Positions 7,120-15,480 of a stretch of 64,000 bases of DNA are shown piece by piece. Source of the DNA: a virus; the IMG/VR virus record IMGVR_UViG_3300037502_003155, positions 1-64,000 of that record. The stretch is one strand, 5' to 3'. Every line of letters starts with the position of its first letter. Position 1 is the stretch's first letter. The notes under the pieces are model-generated. The model did no database searches. It saw only the letters and a program-made list of their open reading frames with translations, and was not told where the DNA came from. Both the position numbers and the translations under genes were made by a program.

Positions 7120-9921
7120 TTAGAACTCCTCAAAGCCATAGTCTTTGAAGTTGTCGGGGTTTAGCCCGGTGTAGTCAGGCGGAGCGGATCCATTCTGGTG
7201 ATGACCATTGGTAGAACCATTCCCATTGGTGCTATGGGGTGGGGATTGATTTTGAGAGATAGGAATAGAGTGCTCTACTTCTCCATTATTTGATTGGTCA
7301 GTAAATCCATTTTCATTACTGACATACTCAAAACCCTTATTCCTCGTATCTTTCAGGGATGTATCAGGCGGTTGGTCAATCGATTGGTCAGCGTCAGTCA
7401 GTGGTTCACTGACCAATCGTAAGCCTTGATGTTCAGGGATTTGAGCGTCGTCAGTCAGTTGGTCAGTAGATTTTGAGCAATGATTTTCAAAAGCGTGGTA
7501 GGTCACGCGCTTGCGACCATTGCTGGTAATGGCCTCCCGAACCTCGCCCCAACCGTTGTCTGCAAGCTCATGGAAAAGGGTTAGACAGAATGCGGCGGGC
7601 TTCATCCCTTCGGCCCGTGCCATCTTGTCTACGCGGCTACCAGCGGGGCCACGGGCAACATCTCTGGGGGTAATGCCCTCGCCACTACAGCAGGCAACCT
7701 CTTGAATTTTGGCCAGGATGCCTTCAACGCCATCGGAAGCCGATGCCCCCATCAGGTAGTAGAAATGCCGTTGATAGTGCTGAGCCATGTGGTAGGCCCG
7801 CGCCATGGTGTCAGAGGTAAGCGTTTGGGTAGCCTTGCTGCGGTCGTAATAGCATTCGATGGCATGAATGGCCATCGCCAATCGCAGGGTGTGCCCAGGC
7901 AGCTTCAGGAGCCACGGTTCAACGTTTCCGCTAGGGGGCTTCTGGTTCAGAAAATCTTCGGCCACCTCGGTAAACAGATCATCGGCCTCTGTCGTGGGGG
8001 TGATGGTTCCCCAGTCCACAGAGTCAATGAATTGGTAGACCTTAGCCAATTCAACGGGTAGCACCGAGGCTCCCTTAAATCGCTTATAGGGAATACGTGC
8101 AGGCACTACGCACAGGCTGCGGCCCAACGTACCGTTAGCGTCTTCCTTGGTTTCAAAGATTTTGGAAAAGATCTTGAGTTGAATGCCGCCCGCTAGCGAC
8201 ATCCTGGACGACTCAACAGCAAAAGAACGATCTTCGTCGGCCCGATCAACCATGATGGCCCCACCGTCCCAGCTTTCCAAAAGCATTTCAGGGCCGTCGC
8301 TGTCTTTGCTGTACTGGGTTAGCCCCTTAAACAGCCCTGCCACCTCATCCCTCACCCACACCATGCCGTTGTTTTCCTGGTCGGCAAGGCGACGCACCAC
8401 GCCCTCAGGGGTACTTTGGGCGACCATCCACCGACGGCACTTGGGCTTTGGGTTTGGGGTGCTATCGTCGCTCTTGTCTTTGGCTTTTGCCTTTTCCTGC
8501 TGCGCCCAGTCGTCAACCCGGAGCTTCCAATTCTCAAACTCTTCAATGTTCCATTTTTCAATGGGGCGCATCACCAGGTTTTTTGCACGGCTTTTCCCGG
8601 TGCCAGAGTCCCCGATCAGAAGGCTCCAAGCGATATTAGGAACCCGGTAGCCCGACATATCTAGCCATGTGTCGCGCCCCATCATGCTCAGCGTGGCAGG
8701 GAGGAGGTAAGCCCAGATCGCCATCGGGTCGATGGAGTTGCGGGCGGCATCCGACCGCGCCATCTTCGCCAGTCGTTCCGGCAACCACAAGAACGGGTCA
8801 AAGCTACCGGGGCTAGTCATCGCCTGCCGGAACCGTGCCCATTCCTGGTCAGTGATCAGGGATTCTTCTGTGTCCTTTTCAGAAATATCATCTTTAGATT
8901 TTACTGACTGACTGACTGACGAGCCGGAATCCTTGCCCTGCCTAGTTTTGAGTTTGTCAGAATCCTCCTGACCAACGGTGACTGACTTACTGACCAATGG
9001 TGCCCAACCGTTCTTCTTAGCCAAGTACCCTAGGGTGCCAAGGCTACGCCCAGAACGCTCAAACCGTGCCCAGCGGTAGGCACAAGCCTTTGCGTCGTAA
9101 TTGGTAGCCCCCTTACTCCAGGACTCCCAATCTTCTAGCAAATCCGGGCTAACGCTGTGCAGCGCCATCCCCACATGCAGCCAGGTGTCATAGTCTGCGG
9201 TGGCAGGAATAGCTGCCAGGTATTCCCGCGCCCAGTCAATATCTGAATATCCCTTATAGGATTTCGCTGACTGACTGACTGACGAGCTAGCTGACGAACC
9301 CTGCCTAGACTTGGGTTCATCAGCCACGCTCTGACTAACTCTGACCGACTCGCTGACTTGCTGACTGACTAGCATTTGCTCAATCATCCACAGCGGAGCA
9401 GTGGTGATGGACTCAGCATCGTAAAGCCACTTGTAGCCAGCCGTAGCAGGGTGCGCCCCCATGACGATGCTTTGGCACCCATCCCAGCGAAACTCTAGCT
9501 GCTCAGGCTTGCCATCCTCGCCAAAAGCCCCGGTCGGCACCTTGTGAGTTTGGATGCCTCCCCAAAACATCTCAGGCACACGGTAAACATACTGCGCCCG
9601 ACCAGCGCGCCCGCTGGAAATCACCAAGGTTGATGGCAGGGCATTATCGACCGATTCCCCAGACAACTGCTCAATCAGCGCTGTGCAGCTAGGGCCATCA
9701 TGATCCACGAACAGCAAACCGCCCGACGGTGTGCCACAAAGAACACCCACGGCATGGCAGCGACTAGCCTTAACCTCTGCTCCAACCTGATCCTTATTCA
9801 GCGGATTTTTTTGCCAAGCCTTTTGATAGGGCTGTTTCTTCCGTCCACAGGCGACCAATCCCCACTGCTCAGGGAGTAGATCCAAATTGATAATGCCAGC
9901 CTTCAAGGTTTCGTTGTTCAT
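7120..9921 (-). CDS. PrimPol-PriCT-DUF3987 primase-helicase
   Basis: Replication protein of about 930 aa. N-terminal primase-polymerase domain (residues about 1-190, with VDHDG acidic motif), PriCT-2-like domain (about 225-310, DIDWAREYLAAIP...WLHVGMALH), then a DUF3987 helicase with Walker A GDSGTGKS near residue 432. ATG at 9921 is preferred over the frame extension to 9966. The linkers between domains and the C-terminal tail (about residues 200-220, 330-345, 815-855) are Ser/Gln/Thr-rich because they are encoded by GACT tetranucleotide repeats like those in the intergenic islands. Confidence 0.88.
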   Translation of the reverse strand: MNNETLKAGIINLDLLPEQWGLVACGRKKQPYQKAWQKNPLNKDQVGAEVKASRCHAVGVLCGTPSGGLLFVDHDGPSCTALIEQLSGESVDNALPSTLVISSGRAGRAQYVYRVPEMFWGGIQTHKVPTGAFGEDGKPEQLEFRWDGCQSIVMGAHPATAGYKWLYDAESITTAPLWMIEQMLVSQQVSESVRVSQSVADEPKSRQGSSASSSVSQSAKSYKGYSDIDWAREYLAAIPATADYDTWLHVGMALHSVSPDLLEDWESWSKGATNYDAKACAYRWARFERSGRSLGTLGYLAKKNGWAPLVSKSVTVGQEDSDKLKTRQGKDSGSSVSQSVKSKDDISEKDTEESLITDQEWARFRQAMTSPGSFDPFLWLPERLAKMARSDAARNSIDPMAIWAYLLPATLSMMGRDTWLDMSGYRVPNIAWSLLIGDSGTGKSRAKNLVMRPIEKWNIEEFENWKLRVDDWAQQEKAKAKDKSDDSTPNPKPKCRRWMVAQSTPEGVVRRLADQENNGMVWVRDEVAGLFKGLTQYSKDSDGPEMLLESWDGGAIMVDRADEDRSFAVESSRMSLAGGIQLKIFSKIFETKEDANGTLGRSLCVVPARIPYKRFKGASVLPVELAKVYQFIDSVDWGTITPTTEADDLFTEVAEDFLNQKPPSGNVEPWLLKLPGHTLRLAMAIHAIECYYDRSKATQTLTSDTMARAYHMAQHYQRHFYYLMGASASDGVEGILAKIQEVACCSGEGITPRDVARGPAGSRVDKMARAEGMKPAAFCLTLFHELADNGWGEVREAITSNGRKRVTYHAFENHCSKSTDQLTDDAQIPEHQGLRLVSEPLTDADQSIDQPPDTSLKDTRNKGFEYVSNENGFTDQSNNGEVEHSIPISQNQSPPHSTNGNGSTNGHHQNGSAPPDYTGLNPDNFKDYGFEEF

Positions 9922-9969
9922 GGCTACACCCCCTGAAAAGCTAGGGTTGCCACGAAATACAGGCAATTA

Positions 9970-9986
9970 AGCCTGAAATGCGCTAA
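9970..9986 (-). promoter_or_regulatory. Partial copy of the 17-bp operator/promoter element
   Basis: Read leftward, TTAGCGCATTTC matches the first 12 positions of the consensus TTAGCGNATTYCGCAAA; the second half is not conserved. It lies about 50 bp before the primase ATG, the distance seen for the virion genes. An AT-rich GGATAATTATGAAT lies directly upstream and could be a -10. Confidence 0.5.
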
Positions 9987-10091
9987 ACTATTCATAATTA
10001 TCCTACTTGTTTTTTGATTCGTCGGGGTGGTATCCGACTTTCACTATTCTAAGGCGTTCTGCCTTTCTGTGTTTCATTTCTGTGGTTCATT

Positions 10092-10121
10092 CCCCCCGGC
10101 TAATCACCGGGGGATTTTTTT
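10092..10121 (+). terminator. Rightward terminator without a rightward gene
   Basis: CCCCCGG, 7-nt loop, CCGGGGG then ATTTTTTT. The T-run is on the plus strand only, yet both flanking genes are leftward. It suggests a short rightward RNA starting between about 9990 and 10080, or a block on antisense transcription. Confidence 0.65.
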
Positions 10122-10135
10122 AGCCCACGGCCTTG

Positions 10136-10531
10136 CTACTGGCGAGGCTTTCTAGGTACTCCACCACCGCTTTTTTGTGCAGGGTTGGGCGTCCATGCTT
10201 TGCACAAATCCCTGAGGTGTTTTACCAGGGCTCCCGTTTCGCTATGATGCCGAACAACGGTGCCATCTGCATCGATCATTAGCACTGGATTGTTTGTGCC
10301 GTTGCACTGAATCGGGCCTTTGATTTGTGCCGCAACGGCCTGATTTTTTTCGTCTTCGTCAATGTTGTAAGCTACTGCAATAGCACAACATTCGTCTTCG
10401 TAGACAACAGCAAATTCAAAGTCTTTCGTTACGACGCCTGTAATCCGGTTAACTAGGTTGCTGGCATCGCAGGCACATTGTCCTAGCTTGTAAACCATGG
10501 TGCGGATTTCATCGATGTTGTAGTTGATCAT
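10136..10531 (-). CDS. Hypothetical protein, 131 aa
   Basis: ATG at 10531 overlaps the upstream stop (ATGA). Alpha/beta pattern with VTKDFEFAVVYEDECCAIAVAYNI and a basic, proline-rich C-terminus (KSGGGVPRKPRQ). No family recognised. Confidence 0.6.
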   Translation of the reverse strand: MINYNIDEIRTMVYKLGQCACDASNLVNRITGVVTKDFEFAVVYEDECCAIAVAYNIDEDEKNQAVAAQIKGPIQCNGTNNPVLMIDADGTVVRHHSETGALVKHLRDLCKAWTPNPAQKSGGGVPRKPRQ

Positions 10532-10833
10532 AGGTTTGCCTTCCTGTAGTCTTCGTAATCTTCAATCGTTTGGAAATCTCTAGGCTCAACCGGAAGCCCC
10601 AGCCACGGCAGGCTAGATGTGCTTAGCTCAGTAGGCTTAAATCGACGATCCGGCCTAGCCAGCACAATCTCAACTGTTTGCCACAGGCAGCAGTAGCCAC
10701 CGGGGGCTTTTGAGCTTATCGTCGCCACTGGCATACCGTACCCGCCAAACTGGCACCGCAGGCCATTGGGTAGATAAGCATACTCGTTTTCACAAATCGC
10801 CTTGCGGCGATTTACGGGGGTTTCATTCTTCAT
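10528..10833 (-). CDS. Hypothetical protein, about 101 aa
   Basis: The frame opens at a GTG at 10839, but the ATG two codons later (10833) is the more likely start. Begins MKNETPVNRRKAICENEYAYLPNGLRC and is translationally coupled to the next gene. Not recognised. Confidence 0.6.
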   Translation of the reverse strand: MKNETPVNRRKAICENEYAYLPNGLRCQFGGYGMPVATISSKAPGGYCCLWQTVEIVLARPDRRFKPTELSTSSLPWLGLPVEPRDFQTIEDYEDYRKANL

Positions 10834-10846
10834 GGTCACAAAGGGG

Positions 10847-10996
10847 CTATCTCACAATCCAGTCCACTAAATCCAATCCAGGATGGGCCTTGGCAATATG
10901 GCCCTCAAGGTGCGACGCCATTCGGTACGCTGGCAGCACCGCCTCGCCCTCAACGCTATCAACCACGTCATAGCCCGCGTCATCCACGAGCAGCAC
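10847..10996 (-). CDS. Possible small CDS, 49 aa (GTG start)
   Basis: Open frame between two leftward genes reading VLLVDDAGYDVVDSVEGEA...GLDLVDWIVR. GTG codons at 10996 and 10987 could start it. The region upstream (11022-11046) carries the early-gene leader CCAACTAACAAAAAACAATTAAC, which argues that a gene starts here. Start uncertain. Confidence 0.45.
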   Translation of the reverse strand: MLLVDDAGYDVVDSVEGEAVLPAYRMASHLEGHIAKAHPGLDLVDWIVR

Positions 10997-11085
10997 GCCC
11001 GCTTGATTATGTTTAAAGCGTTAATTGTTTTTTGTTAGTTGGCTGGCGCGGGGTGGTACCCGGTAAAACGCCACCATTTTTTTGC

Positions 11086-11544
11086 CTAAAATTCTTCGTT
11101 GCAGGCCATGACGGATACGGGGGCCACACTTAGGCGAATCCCTGAAACCTCCCATCCGTCGGCCATAGCCTTCTTCACGGCCTTGGATTCGTAGATCCCT
11201 GCAAAGCAATGGGCTTCTACCAATTCGTAATCACGCTCATGGTCTGAGTAGCAATCTGGGATGCCGTCGATATAGTCGCAGCGGGTAAATTCTCGGCACA
11301 ATTCCACCACCCAAAAACGCAGCTTTGGCGCGATAGGTGGGGAGGGTGCCAAATCCACAATTTTGTAGCCCGCCACGGCTAACCCATGGCGGGCCATCGA
11401 CACATCTTGCAGCCGCGCAATTTCGCCGCCACCGCCAGCAGGGATATACCCCTGCTGAACGGTGATGGCAACCTTGCGGCCCGTAACGGCCAGCGTGGCC
11501 ATGTAAGTACGCCCCTCGTAGCGGGGCTTGGTCAGAGTGTTCAT
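11086..11544 (-). CDS. Hypothetical protein, first gene of the leftward operon
   Basis: ATG at 11544 is chosen because the CCAACCAACGAAAGACAAT leader lies just upstream and the longer frame runs through the promoter. 152 aa, with a C-terminal half containing EFTRCDYIDGIPDCYSDHERDYELVEAH. It faces the small HTH regulator across a divergent control region, the position of an immediate-early gene. No family recognised. Confidence 0.65.
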   Translation of the reverse strand: MNTLTKPRYEGRTYMATLAVTGRKVAITVQQGYIPAGGGGEIARLQDVSMARHGLAVAGYKIVDLAPSPPIAPKLRFWVVELCREFTRCDYIDGIPDCYSDHERDYELVEAHCFAGIYESKAVKKAMADGWEVSGIRLSVAPVSVMACNEEF

Positions 11545-11595
11545 AGTGTTAATTGTCTTTCGTTGGTTGGCGGGCTTGGTGATGCCCTGGGTAAA

Positions 11596-11656
11596 AGTAT
11601 AACACGCCAACATGTAGCACATCAATATTGACTATTGGCGACGATAGGCGTTATTC
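11596..11656. promoter_or_regulatory. Divergent early promoters and candidate operator
   Basis: Leftward: TTGATG (11625-11620), 18-bp spacer, TATACT (11601-11596). Rightward: TTGACT (11628-11633), 17-bp spacer, TTATTC (11651-11656). A CGCCAA/TTGGCG inverted repeat (11605-11610 and 11635-11640) brackets both -35 boxes and could be the operator of the adjacent HTH protein. Confidence 0.6.
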
Positions 11657-11693
11657 TTGACGTGTCCAGTCCTGTATTATTTGGAGGATGGGT

Positions 11694-11930
11694 ATGGGTC
11701 TAACCTTGACTATTCGCAATCGAATTAGGCAGTTTGTTGACGAGCGGGGTCTGACGGTCTACCGCTTGATTAAGGACACTGGAATTAGCGGTACCACTGG
11801 GTATGCCCTTGCAAAGCACCCAGATCGCATTCCTGATTCAACGACAATGGACGCTATCTGCCGGACGTACAAATGTCAGCCAGGAGCGTTTATTGAGTAC
11901 GTTCCAGATGAAGTGAGCGGGAATGCTTAA
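11694..11930 (+). CDS. Cro/CI-type HTH regulator, 78 aa
   Basis: The ATG at 11694 is preferred over that at 11688 because GGAGG (11683-11687) touches the first ATG but is six bases from the second. The protein is a single XRE-like helix-turn-helix domain: RNRIRQFVDERGLTVYRLIKDTGISGTTGYALAKHP, then DAICRTYKCQPGAFIEYVPDE. Its position, divergent from the long leftward operon and at the head of the recombination operon, fits an early switch repressor. Confidence 0.8.
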   Translation: MGLTLTIRNRIRQFVDERGLTVYRLIKDTGISGTTGYALAKHPDRIPDSTTMDAICRTYKCQPGAFIEYVPDEVSGNA

Positions 11931-11970
11931 CCCCGCCGAGACTTAAGAACCACCAACCAACAAAAGCAAA

Positions 11971-12411
11971 ATGACCAAACAACCCCTAAGCACCGACGAG
12001 GTGCGCCAACTTGCAACGGTCTATGCCCTGGAATGCCGAGAGGCCAAACGCCGCCCCACGATGGCGGAGATGAGCCGACGCCTAGGCAAGCACACTCGCT
12101 GGTTAACCGCGAGGGCAGGGCAGTCAATCAGATCAGAGATAGTGCGTGCCGAGGTGGTCAAAGCCTGGATACAGGCAGGAACGCCCCCCGCTGTGTTGCC
12201 CCCACCCTCTGACGGCAACACCGATGATCTGGTATCTCCATCAATGAGCAAAACCCCTATCAAGGGAGAGGCTCTACACAGGGTACTGAGTGACCCTGAC
12301 TGTCTGCGTCAGTTTTGCAGCTTATCCGAATCCTTTGGCATCGAAACCGCCTTGCGCTATGCACAGCAATGGTGGGAGCGCGTTTATGCCCCAAAGGAAT
12401 CCGCACGTTAG
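11971..12411 (+). CDS. Hypothetical HTH-like phage protein, 146 aa
   Basis: First gene after the regulator, with leader CCAACCAACAAAAGC before the ATG. Residues 8-60 (VRQLATVYALECREAKRRPTMAEMSRRLGKHTRWLTARAG) look like a helical DNA-binding segment; the C-terminus (DPDCLRQFCSLSESFGIETALRYAQQWWERVY) is also helical. No named family. Confidence 0.6.
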   Translation: MTKQPLSTDEVRQLATVYALECREAKRRPTMAEMSRRLGKHTRWLTARAGQSIRSEIVRAEVVKAWIQAGTPPAVLPPPSDGNTDDLVSPSMSKTPIKGEALHRVLSDPDCLRQFCSLSESFGIETALRYAQQWWERVYAPKESAR

Positions 12412-12437
12412 TTACCACCCAACCAACGATTAACACC

Positions 12438-12626
12438 ATGACCAACACAAACCTTGCATCCCGCATTGTCGCGGGAGTGCAATCTGCTAGCCCTGAACTG
12501 CTAGCGGATCTATCCCTATGCATCACCCTAGCCGCAGAGGCCCACCCTAGCGAGGCCGCTGCCTATTGGCTGTCCATCGCCGCTGAAATGCGCAGCACAT
12601 CCTACGAACGGAGGACGGGGGCATGA
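12438..12626 (+). CDS. Small helical protein, 62 aa
   Basis: ATG at 12438 follows the CCAACCAACGATTAAC leader. The Ala/Leu-rich sequence predicts two or three helices (MTNTNLASRIVAGVQSASP...). Its stop overlaps the RusA start (GCATGA). Function unknown. Confidence 0.6.
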   Translation: MTNTNLASRIVAGVQSASPELLADLSLCITLAAEAHPSEAAAYWLSIAAEMRSTSYERRTGA

Positions 12627-13045
12627 TTGAGTTCACAATCCCCACCGTTCCCGTAGCCCAGCCTCGGCAGCGCCATGCTGTACATGGGGGCCACGTTCGC
12701 AACTACATCCCCAAGGACAATCCCGTGTGGGCATTCAAGGCCGCTGCCCAGGTTGCCGTTGCCAATGCTTACCAAGGGGCACCGCTCGACCATCCCCTGA
12801 GGGTAGATGTGGTGTTTGTCATGCCACGGCCTAAGTCAATGGTCTGGAAACGTCGCCCAATGCCCCGTGAACCATTCGGCAAAAAGCCCGACCGGGACAA
12901 CCTAGAGAAGTCGCTTTACGATGCGCTGAACGGTTTGCTATGGCGGGATGATTCGCTGATCTGCGATGGCAGGGTACAGAAGGTCTACGCCGCTGGCGAC
13001 GAGCAACCCCATGTCGAGGTCGTTGTTAGCGAGGCCACCGCATGA
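12623..13045 (+). CDS. rusA: RusA-type Holliday junction resolvase
   Basis: RusA homodimers cleave four-way junctions. The 140-aa protein has the conserved KPDRDNLEKSLYDALNG segment near residue 90 with the paired catalytic aspartates, then WRDDSLICDG with the third acidic site. Length is close to E. coli RusA. It clusters with RecT-like and SSB genes in one rightward operon. Confidence 0.92.
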   Translation: MIEFTIPTVPVAQPRQRHAVHGGHVRNYIPKDNPVWAFKAAAQVAVANAYQGAPLDHPLRVDVVFVMPRPKSMVWKRRPMPREPFGKKPDRDNLEKSLYDALNGLLWRDDSLICDGRVQKVYAAGDEQPHVEVVVSEATA

Positions 13046-13404
13046 CCTCTCATGCAAGACGCATCGCCCGCCCACGATGGGAGCCTGAAGCCGTCGCATG
13101 GCTCCAGGAATACGCCCCACAGATGGGTTTTGCCAAACTGGTTGATCGCTTTGGTCATGCCGCACGGCAAAACGCATGGAAGCCACGAACAAGCCCCGCT
13201 CTGACAATGAAATTGTTTGATTTGGGACTAGAAACTAATCGCCGCGTCATCAACTTGGACACTGGCGAGGTATACCCTGCGGTCAAGAATGCAGCCAAGG
13301 CCGTAGGGCGCAAGCCGGAATCAATACGTTCAGCCATCCGTGGAGGCGGTACCTGCGCTAGCTACCGCTGGGCTTACGTTGACGATCTGGAGGACGCCGC
13401 ATGA
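13042..13404 (+). CDS. NUMOD-like DNA-binding protein, 120 aa
   Basis: The last 50 residues (RVINLDTGEVYPAVKNAAKAVGRKPESIRSAI...YRWAYVD) follow the NUMOD1-type pattern found in homing-endonuclease DNA-binding tails: variable strand, T-G-x-x-Y, an AA helix-turn-helix, and a terminal W-x-Y. The same module ends the 13730-14443 protein. No nuclease domain is present. The N-terminus (RWEPEAVAWLQEYAPQMGFAKLVDRFGHAARQNAW) is shared in pattern with that paralog. Confidence 0.68.
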   Translation: MTSHARRIARPRWEPEAVAWLQEYAPQMGFAKLVDRFGHAARQNAWKPRTSPALTMKLFDLGLETNRRVINLDTGEVYPAVKNAAKAVGRKPESIRSAIRGGGTCASYRWAYVDDLEDAA

Positions 13405-13730
13405 CTCTGGCCTTCAGCTTTGGCCCGTGGGGTGGCTTCTACCTTCACACGGGTTACACCTTTCGTATTTGCCTAGGGTGGGTTGCCATCACCTTTTTGC
13501 CTGTTGATTTTGATTATTTACTGGAGATTTCCATGCTCGATCCCGCCATCATCACAGCCCTGTATAGGGTAGCCGACTGTGCCGCTGCCATTACCGAAAC
13601 GGCCTACCACGATGACACCGAAGACCCCACACGCCGCACCATTGGCGAGGCTGATTATGTGGCCCTGCACAATGCTCTGGCCGTGCTAGAGGCGCTAGAA
13701 GCGGCGGCTAAACAGGAGGTGCAGGAATAA
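13401..13730 (+). CDS. Hypothetical protein, possibly two in-frame products
   Basis: The 109-aa frame has a hydrophobic aromatic N-terminal part (GPWGGFYLHTGYTFRICLGWVAITF) and a helical C-terminal part. An internal in-frame ATG at 13533 has GGAG six bases upstream, a better ribosome site than the first start, so a 65-aa product (MLDPAIITALYRVADCAAAI...) may also be made. Confidence 0.55.
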   Translation: MTLAFSFGPWGGFYLHTGYTFRICLGWVAITFLPVDFDYLLEISMLDPAIITALYRVADCAAAITETAYHDDTEDPTRRTIGEADYVALHNALAVLEALEAAAKQEVQE

Positions 13731-14443
13731 TGTACACCAGCAATTGCGCGTATTGCGGCACTCAATTTACGTCTTTACGACCTAGAGAATGTTGCCAGCG
13801 GTCTTGCTCAGGCAAACTCAATCATCAACGACTAGGAACCGACTGGTCTCAAGATGCAGAGTTGTGGTTAGAACAAAAAGCAGGAACTATGCCTCTACCA
13901 AATTTAACCGCAGCCTACAACCGGTCGGCAGTTCAATATGGCTGGGCTAATAGAAGCTTAAATTCCATAAAGCTTAAGCTCAAGCGGCTAAATCTTAGCC
14001 GCAAGTGTACAGAGAACAACATCACTCGCTATGAGTTGGCCAGGGTGCTAGAGATTTCCCCTGACAAGGTACGTGTCTGGACAAAGAATGGATTGCCGTA
14101 TCGCAAAGTAGCCCGCAATCAAACCGCCATAAAAATCAGCGATGTTCGTGCGTTTTTGCTGAACAATCCTAGTCGGGCTTTTGGCGTATCTTTTGATGGG
14201 CTGTCGTGGCTGATTGGTGAAATTGATGCAACCGCTATTTGCGAAGCAGACCATTCTCGGAGAGGACATCGTCGCCCCGTTGTAAATCTGGATACGGGAA
14301 AGGTTTACCCCGGCGTTAAGGCAGCAGCCCGAGAAAACTATCTTACTCACAACTGTATTGCACAATCAATTCAGAGGGGAGGCCGGAGTGGCGGTTGCAG
14401 ATGGGCCTACATTGATCAAATGGAGGAACAACGTCATGCCTAA
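13730..14443 (+). CDS. Zinc-finger, HTH and NUMOD-like DNA-binding protein
   Basis: A 237-aa protein. Residues 6-27 hold CAYCGTQF...CCQRSCSGK, a small zinc-binding motif. Residues about 95-140 (YELARVLEISPDKVRVWTKNGLPYRKVARNQTAIKISDVRAFL) resemble a MerR/excisionase-type winged helix. The C-terminal 50 residues repeat the NUMOD-like module of the 13042-13404 protein. It is somewhat AT-richer than neighbours. Probably a sequence-specific DNA binder without visible nuclease. Confidence 0.65.
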   Translation: MYTSNCAYCGTQFTSLRPRECCQRSCSGKLNHQRLGTDWSQDAELWLEQKAGTMPLPNLTAAYNRSAVQYGWANRSLNSIKLKLKRLNLSRKCTENNITRYELARVLEISPDKVRVWTKNGLPYRKVARNQTAIKISDVRAFLLNNPSRAFGVSFDGLSWLIGEIDATAICEADHSRRGHRRPVVNLDTGKVYPGVKAAARENYLTHNCIAQSIQRGGRSGGCRWAYIDQMEEQRHA

Positions 14444-14714
14444 GGCCATAAAGCCCGTAGCCAACCTTGACGAACTCCTAGATGCCACAGTAGATCTCGA
14501 GTCCGGCCATCCCATTGAGGCCGTCTTGGCCCAGCACGGTATCCCAGCACGGCATAGCGCCTACGATGTGGTGCGCCGATACCAAAAGAATTTGGCCTAC
14601 TACGAAGGGTCTACAACCACCGTGTATCAAACGATGTGGCTCAATGCCTGCAAGGAACTAGAGCCTGTAATTAAGGCCATTGCAAAGCATCTGGAGGAAC
14701 AGCACCATGACTAA
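14436..14714 (+). CDS. Hypothetical HTH-like protein, 92 aa
   Basis: ATG at 14436 has GGAGG nine bases upstream. The chain (DLESGHPIEAVLAQHGIPARHSAYDVVRRYQKNLAYYEGS) suggests a phage helix-turn-helix protein. It overlaps the preceding gene by 8 bp and the following by 8 bp. Role unknown. Confidence 0.6.
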   Translation: MPKAIKPVANLDELLDATVDLESGHPIEAVLAQHGIPARHSAYDVVRRYQKNLAYYEGSTTTVYQTMWLNACKELEPVIKAIAKHLEEQHHD

Positions 14715-15096
14715 AGGCTTTGCACCACCTCGCCCATGGCAATGCCGGATCTACCAAGGTCAGCGCATCCACACCAGCCTGAAGATCGGCACGGTGGACG
14801 GCACCACCATCACCCGCAGCAATGCCCTGAAAACAGCCAAGATCGTCACAGCATTGTTGCAAGAGCCGACCAATACCGACTACCAATGTGGCCTAGCCCG
14901 ACAAAAAAGGATGAACGCCATCATACATCAAATTGCCTACGCTGCCCTTACCTTGGGGGTTGCCGTCGCCCTCGCTTTGCCCGTGGAAGCCACCACACGC
15001 CGAGGGTGTGATGACGTAACTGATCCCCTGTGCGTGCCCTTTGGGGCTACGGAGGGCGATGAACAGGGCAGTGCCCAGCGGGGTACTGGCCGCTAG
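14707..15096 (+). CDS. Hypothetical protein with internal signal-like segment
   Basis: The frame from ATG 14707 gives 129 aa. Its second half, from the in-frame ATG at 14911, begins MNAIIHQIAYAALTLGVAVALALPVEA, a good signal-peptide or membrane segment preceded by AAAAAAGG. The gene may therefore make a second, shorter exported product. No family recognised. Confidence 0.5.
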   Translation: MTKGFAPPRPWQCRIYQGQRIHTSLKIGTVDGTTITRSNALKTAKIVTALLQEPTNTDYQCGLARQKRMNAIIHQIAYAALTLGVAVALALPVEATTRRGCDDVTDPLCVPFGATEGDEQGSAQRGTGR

Positions 15097-15163
15097 GCTC
15101 GATGCACGTAACCGGGAGTCGTGCCCCGGTGCTGCCAGCCCACAGCGTTAGCGAGGCAGATCA

Positions 15164-15415
15164 ATGACCACCGATGTTTTATCAGTCAGGACAATGGACA
15201 TTGATGTTAAAAGCCGATGGATTGCTGGAGGTGTTTTAGATGACGGGCAAACGATTGCCTACCCTGCGGTTTATAGCCGAGAAGAGGCTTGGGCCTTCGT
15301 CGCGGAACACTACCCAGGGCGTTGCCTAGTCCGCCATATTAGGGCCACCGTTGACAACATGCCAGCGCAAATGAGCGCTGGCGAAATACCACTGTTTTTT
15401 AGTTCACTGGATTAA
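15164..15415 (+). CDS. Hypothetical protein, 83 aa
   Basis: Reads MTTDVLSVRTMDIDVKSRWIAGGVLDDG...; a beta-strand-rich small protein. The stretch before it (about 15137-15160) is repeated before the next gene (about 15424-15447), GCCAGCCCACAGCG then TAGCGAGG, so the two genes share a duplicated leader. Confidence 0.55.
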   Translation: MTTDVLSVRTMDIDVKSRWIAGGVLDDGQTIAYPAVYSREEAWAFVAEHYPGRCLVRHIRATVDNMPAQMSAGEIPLFFSSLD

Positions 15416-15480
15416 CCGCCCGCCGCCAGCCCACAGCGTAGCGAGGGCATACCGATGAATAAACCAACAAGGACAAACGT

